Shown in pieces: positions 62,377-64,000 of a stretch of 64,000 bases of DNA. The notes beneath the pieces were generated by a model. That model was not told the DNA's origin and ran no database searches. It worked only from the letters and a program-made list of their open reading frames with translations. A program made the translations under genes and the position numbers. This DNA is from Volucribacter psittacicida (GTDB lineage: Bacteria > Pseudomonadota > Gammaproteobacteria > Enterobacterales > Pasteurellaceae), in the NCBI RefSeq assembly GCF_004339025.1, contig NZ_SMFT01000001.1, positions 186,001 through 250,000 of the forward strand, in the 5' to 3' direction. Position 1 is the first letter of the stretch. The number at the start of each line of letters is the position of its first letter.

Positions 62377-62493
62377 CAACGAGCAGAACAAGCATTAATC
62401 TTTTCTGAGGATTTTCAATTATTACAACAAAAGCATAATAAGTTGTTTGATAAGTAATATTGAGATAATAAAAGTGCGGTCAAAATTACCGCA
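62377..62493 (+). repeat. 117-bp direct repeat, right copy
   Basis: A copy of 61122-61238 without the rest of the DUF2254 gene. It is followed by the complete terminator AAAAGTGCGGT...ACCGCACTTTTTT (62470-62500), which is an inverted uptake-signal pair. Confidence 0.95.
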
Positions 62494-62635
62494 CTTTTTT
62501 GTTTTGCTTTCGTTATCGTTATGTTAATAATTTGCACAATGTCACAAATTTAATAAAAATAAGGTATTTTGCGCAAGTAATTGTTGAGTTTTCATTTGGA
62601 GCAAGATAAGCTGAAAATGCTTTCAAATTATGGAA

Positions 62636-62669
62636 TATAGTCGTTCCACTTTAAATTGAAAGGACTATA
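62636..62669 (+). repeat. Palindromic dispersed repeat, 34-bp minimal form
   Basis: TATAGTCGTTCCACTTTAAA fused to TTTAAATTGAAAGGACTATA at the shared TTTAAA. Nothing of the central 70 bp is left. It lies in the leader of adhP. Confidence 0.85.
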
Positions 62670-62716
62670 GATCAGTATGAAAGCAAAGTATGATATTTCA
62701 AATGGAGGGCTTAACA

Positions 62717-63766
62717 ATGAAAATGAAAGCAGCAGTGGTTAATACGAATTGTTCTGGTGTTGAAGTGATTGAGAAAGAGATTCCTTCTGTGGGTACAGGA
62801 CAAGCATTAGTAAAAATGGAATATTGTGGCGTTTGTCATACGGATCTACATGTTGCAGCAGGCGATTATGGTAAATATCCTGGACGGATACTTGGACACG
62901 AGGGAATTGGCATTGTGCAACAAGTTGCCGATGATGTTACCACGTTAAAAGTGGGTGATCGTGTGAGTGTTGCTTGGTTATATGAAAGTTGTAATCATTG
63001 TGAGTATTGTGTATCAGGGCGGGAAACCTTATGTCGCTCGGTGAAAAATGCAGGATATACCGTTGATGGTGGTATGGCGGAATATTGTGTTGTTGCGGCA
63101 AATTATGCGGTTAAAGTGCCCGATGGGCTTGATCCTACTCAGGCAAGTAGTATTACTTGTGCGGGAGTGACCACCTATAAAGCCATTAAGGTATCAGAAG
63201 TGCGTTCAGGACAATGGATTGCGTTATATGGTGCTGGAGGATTAGGTAATTTATCCGTTCAATATGCGAAAAAAGTGTTTGGTGCGAAAGTGATTGCCAT
63301 TGATGTGAATGATGATAAATTGGCTTTAGCACAACAATCTGGTGCGGATGTGGTAATTAATTCAGCGAAAGAAAATGCAGAACAACGAATTATTGAAATT
63401 ACCGAAGGTGGTGCACATGCCGCTGTGGTGACTGCTGTAGCTAAGGTTGCATTTAATAGTGCGGTTAATGCGGTTAGAGCGGGGGGAACGGTGGTTGCAG
63501 TGGCGTTGCCTGTGGATACCATGGATTTATCCATTCCTCGCATTGTGTTAGATGGTATTCGGGTCATTGGATCTTTAGTGGGGACACGACAAGATTTAGC
63601 GGAAGCCTTTGAGTTTGGGGCAAGAGGTTTAGTTGTGCCAGTGGTGCAAACTCGCCCATTAGAAGATGTTGGCGCTATTTTCCAAGAAATGCACGAGGGG
63701 AAAATTCAGGGGCGTATGGTATTAGATTTTACCCATCATCATTGTGGTTGTGCTAATCATGTTTAA
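62717..63766 (+). CDS. adhP: Zinc-dependent alcohol dehydrogenase
   Basis: A 349-residue class III-type alcohol dehydrogenase that converts ethanol and acetaldehyde with NAD. The catalytic zinc ligands are in GVCHTDLH (Cys) and GHEGIG (His) and a later Cys; the structural zinc cluster is [15 protein letters not shown]; the Rossmann motif is [17 protein letters not shown]. The C-terminus has an extra [10 protein letters not shown] tail. I chose ATG 62717 over 62690 because GGAGGG lies 7 bases upstream and MKMKAAVV matches relatives. Confidence 0.94.
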   Translation: MKMKAAVVNTNCSGVEVIEKEIPSVGTGQALVKMEYCGVCHTDLHVAAGDYGKYPGRILGHEGIGIVQQVADDVTTLKVGDRVSVAWLYESCNHCEYCVSGRETLCRSVKNAGYTVDGGMAEYCVVAANYAVKVPDGLDPTQASSITCAGVTTYKAIKVSEVRSGQWIALYGAGGLGNLSVQYAKKVFGAKVIAIDVNDDKLALAQQSGADVVINSAKENAEQRIIEITEGGAHAAVVTAVAKVAFNSAVNAVRAGGTVVAVALPVDTMDLSIPRIVLDGIRVIGSLVGTRQDLAEAFEFGARGLVVPVVQTRPLEDVGAIFQEMHEGKIQGRMVLDFTHHHCGCANHV

Positions 63767-63784
63767 TGCTAATTAATCTGGAGA

Positions 63785-63815
63785 AAAAGTGCGGTAATTT
63801 TTACCGCACTTTTTT
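63785..63815. terminator. Terminator formed by an inverted uptake-signal pair
   Basis: AAAAAGTGCGGTAA/TTACCGCACTTTTTT, between adhP and a converging gene; it can act in both directions. Confidence 0.85.
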
Positions 63816-63816
63816 A

Positions 63817-64000
63817 TCAACTTTGAGTCTGCATCGCCACAATATTTTGAGTCGTCTTTTCTTTTACTTGCTGTAAGATGGCTTGGCGTTGTGATTGATT
63901 AATTAAATGAATATCGCCAAATAATTGGTAATTAATATCTTGAATACCACAATAATTAAATAAGCCATTGATTAAGCAATCATCAAGGGATTTATCCCAA
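63817..64000 (-). CDS. Unrecognised protein, C-terminal end (partial)
   Basis: A minus-strand frame enters the window at 64000 and ends at TGA 63817-63819, 61 codons. The visible part reads DDCLINGLFNYCGIQDINYQ and ends VAMQTQS; it is polar, with a QRQAILQQVKEKTTQN helix. No family recognised. Its position just before a bidirectional terminator supports it being real. Confidence 0.6.
   Translation of the reverse strand, partial: WDKSLDDCLINGLFNYCGIQDINYQLFGDIHLINQSQRQAILQQVKEKTTQNIVAMQTQS

Overview
The window comes from a low-GC member of the Pasteurellaceae in the group that uses the Haemophilus-type DNA uptake signal. The core AAGTGCGGT or its complement ACCGCACTT occurs more than twenty times, for example at 1560, 4975, 6482, 8880, 9337, 11715, 13259 and 14069, and as inverted pairs near 62472 and 63786. 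Gene order (orn/rsgA, ptsH-ptsI-crr, holD-rimI, pheST-ihfA-nlpC-folC, parE-parC, yciC-yciB-yciA, comEC-msbA-lpxK-ycaR-kdsB-uvrC) and protein sequences fit a Haemophilus/Avibacterium/Aggregatibacter-like genome. I cannot name the species. No rRNA, tRNA or CRISPR was found.

Layout. 1-4900: end of nagK, orn, rsgA, and the general sugar phosphotransferase genes ptsH-ptsI-crr. 5136-10183: a frameshifted Bcr/CflA-type efflux gene, epmC, htpX, rimI, holD and rsmC. 10348-13257: a four-gene polar amino acid ABC importer. 13425-17507: an SRPBCC protein, a LysR regulator, a nitroreductase and a cystine/dicarboxylate-type symporter. 17941-23721: a 1926-residue trimeric autotransporter adhesin with a poly-G tract next to its promoter and 30 coding 21-bp repeats. 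23964-30562: CstA-type carrier, LysE-type exporter, lldD, a histidine phosphatase, cardiolipin synthase and a pseudouridine synthase. 30620-36476: an attenuator-controlled pheST operon, then ihfA, nlpC and folC. 36607-40800: parE-parC. 41386-44578: the yci genes and ompW. 44655-48718: recN, nadK, grpE and dksA. 49154-57104: competence, lipid A/Kdo and uvrC genes. 58241-63766: a BASS transporter, the zinc-independent ribosomal protein paralogues L36 and L31, a DUF2254 protein, a Fic toxin-antitoxin cassette and an alcohol dehydrogenase. A partial unrecognised gene closes the window.

Most genes are ordinary chromosomal ones. The interest lies between them. A family of small palindromic repeats (about 106 bp full length, with internally deleted forms of 34 to 84 bp) is present in at least a dozen copies, nearly all intergenic, and looks like a miniature inverted-repeat element. 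The Fic/VbhA-like pair sits between two 117-bp direct repeats that copy the 3' end and terminator of the upstream gene, which looks like the footprint of its arrival. The adhesin carries two separate repeat devices that could vary its expression and its length. Two decayed copies of one insertion sequence lie at 41.1-41.3 kb and 57.2-58.1 kb, the second ending in a 124-bp inverted repeat. Regulatory structures readable from sequence include a Phe leader peptide and attenuator before pheS, a long hairpin hiding the recN ribosome binding site, FNR-type sites before ompW, and Zur/Fur-like palindromes before the L31/L36 paralogues.
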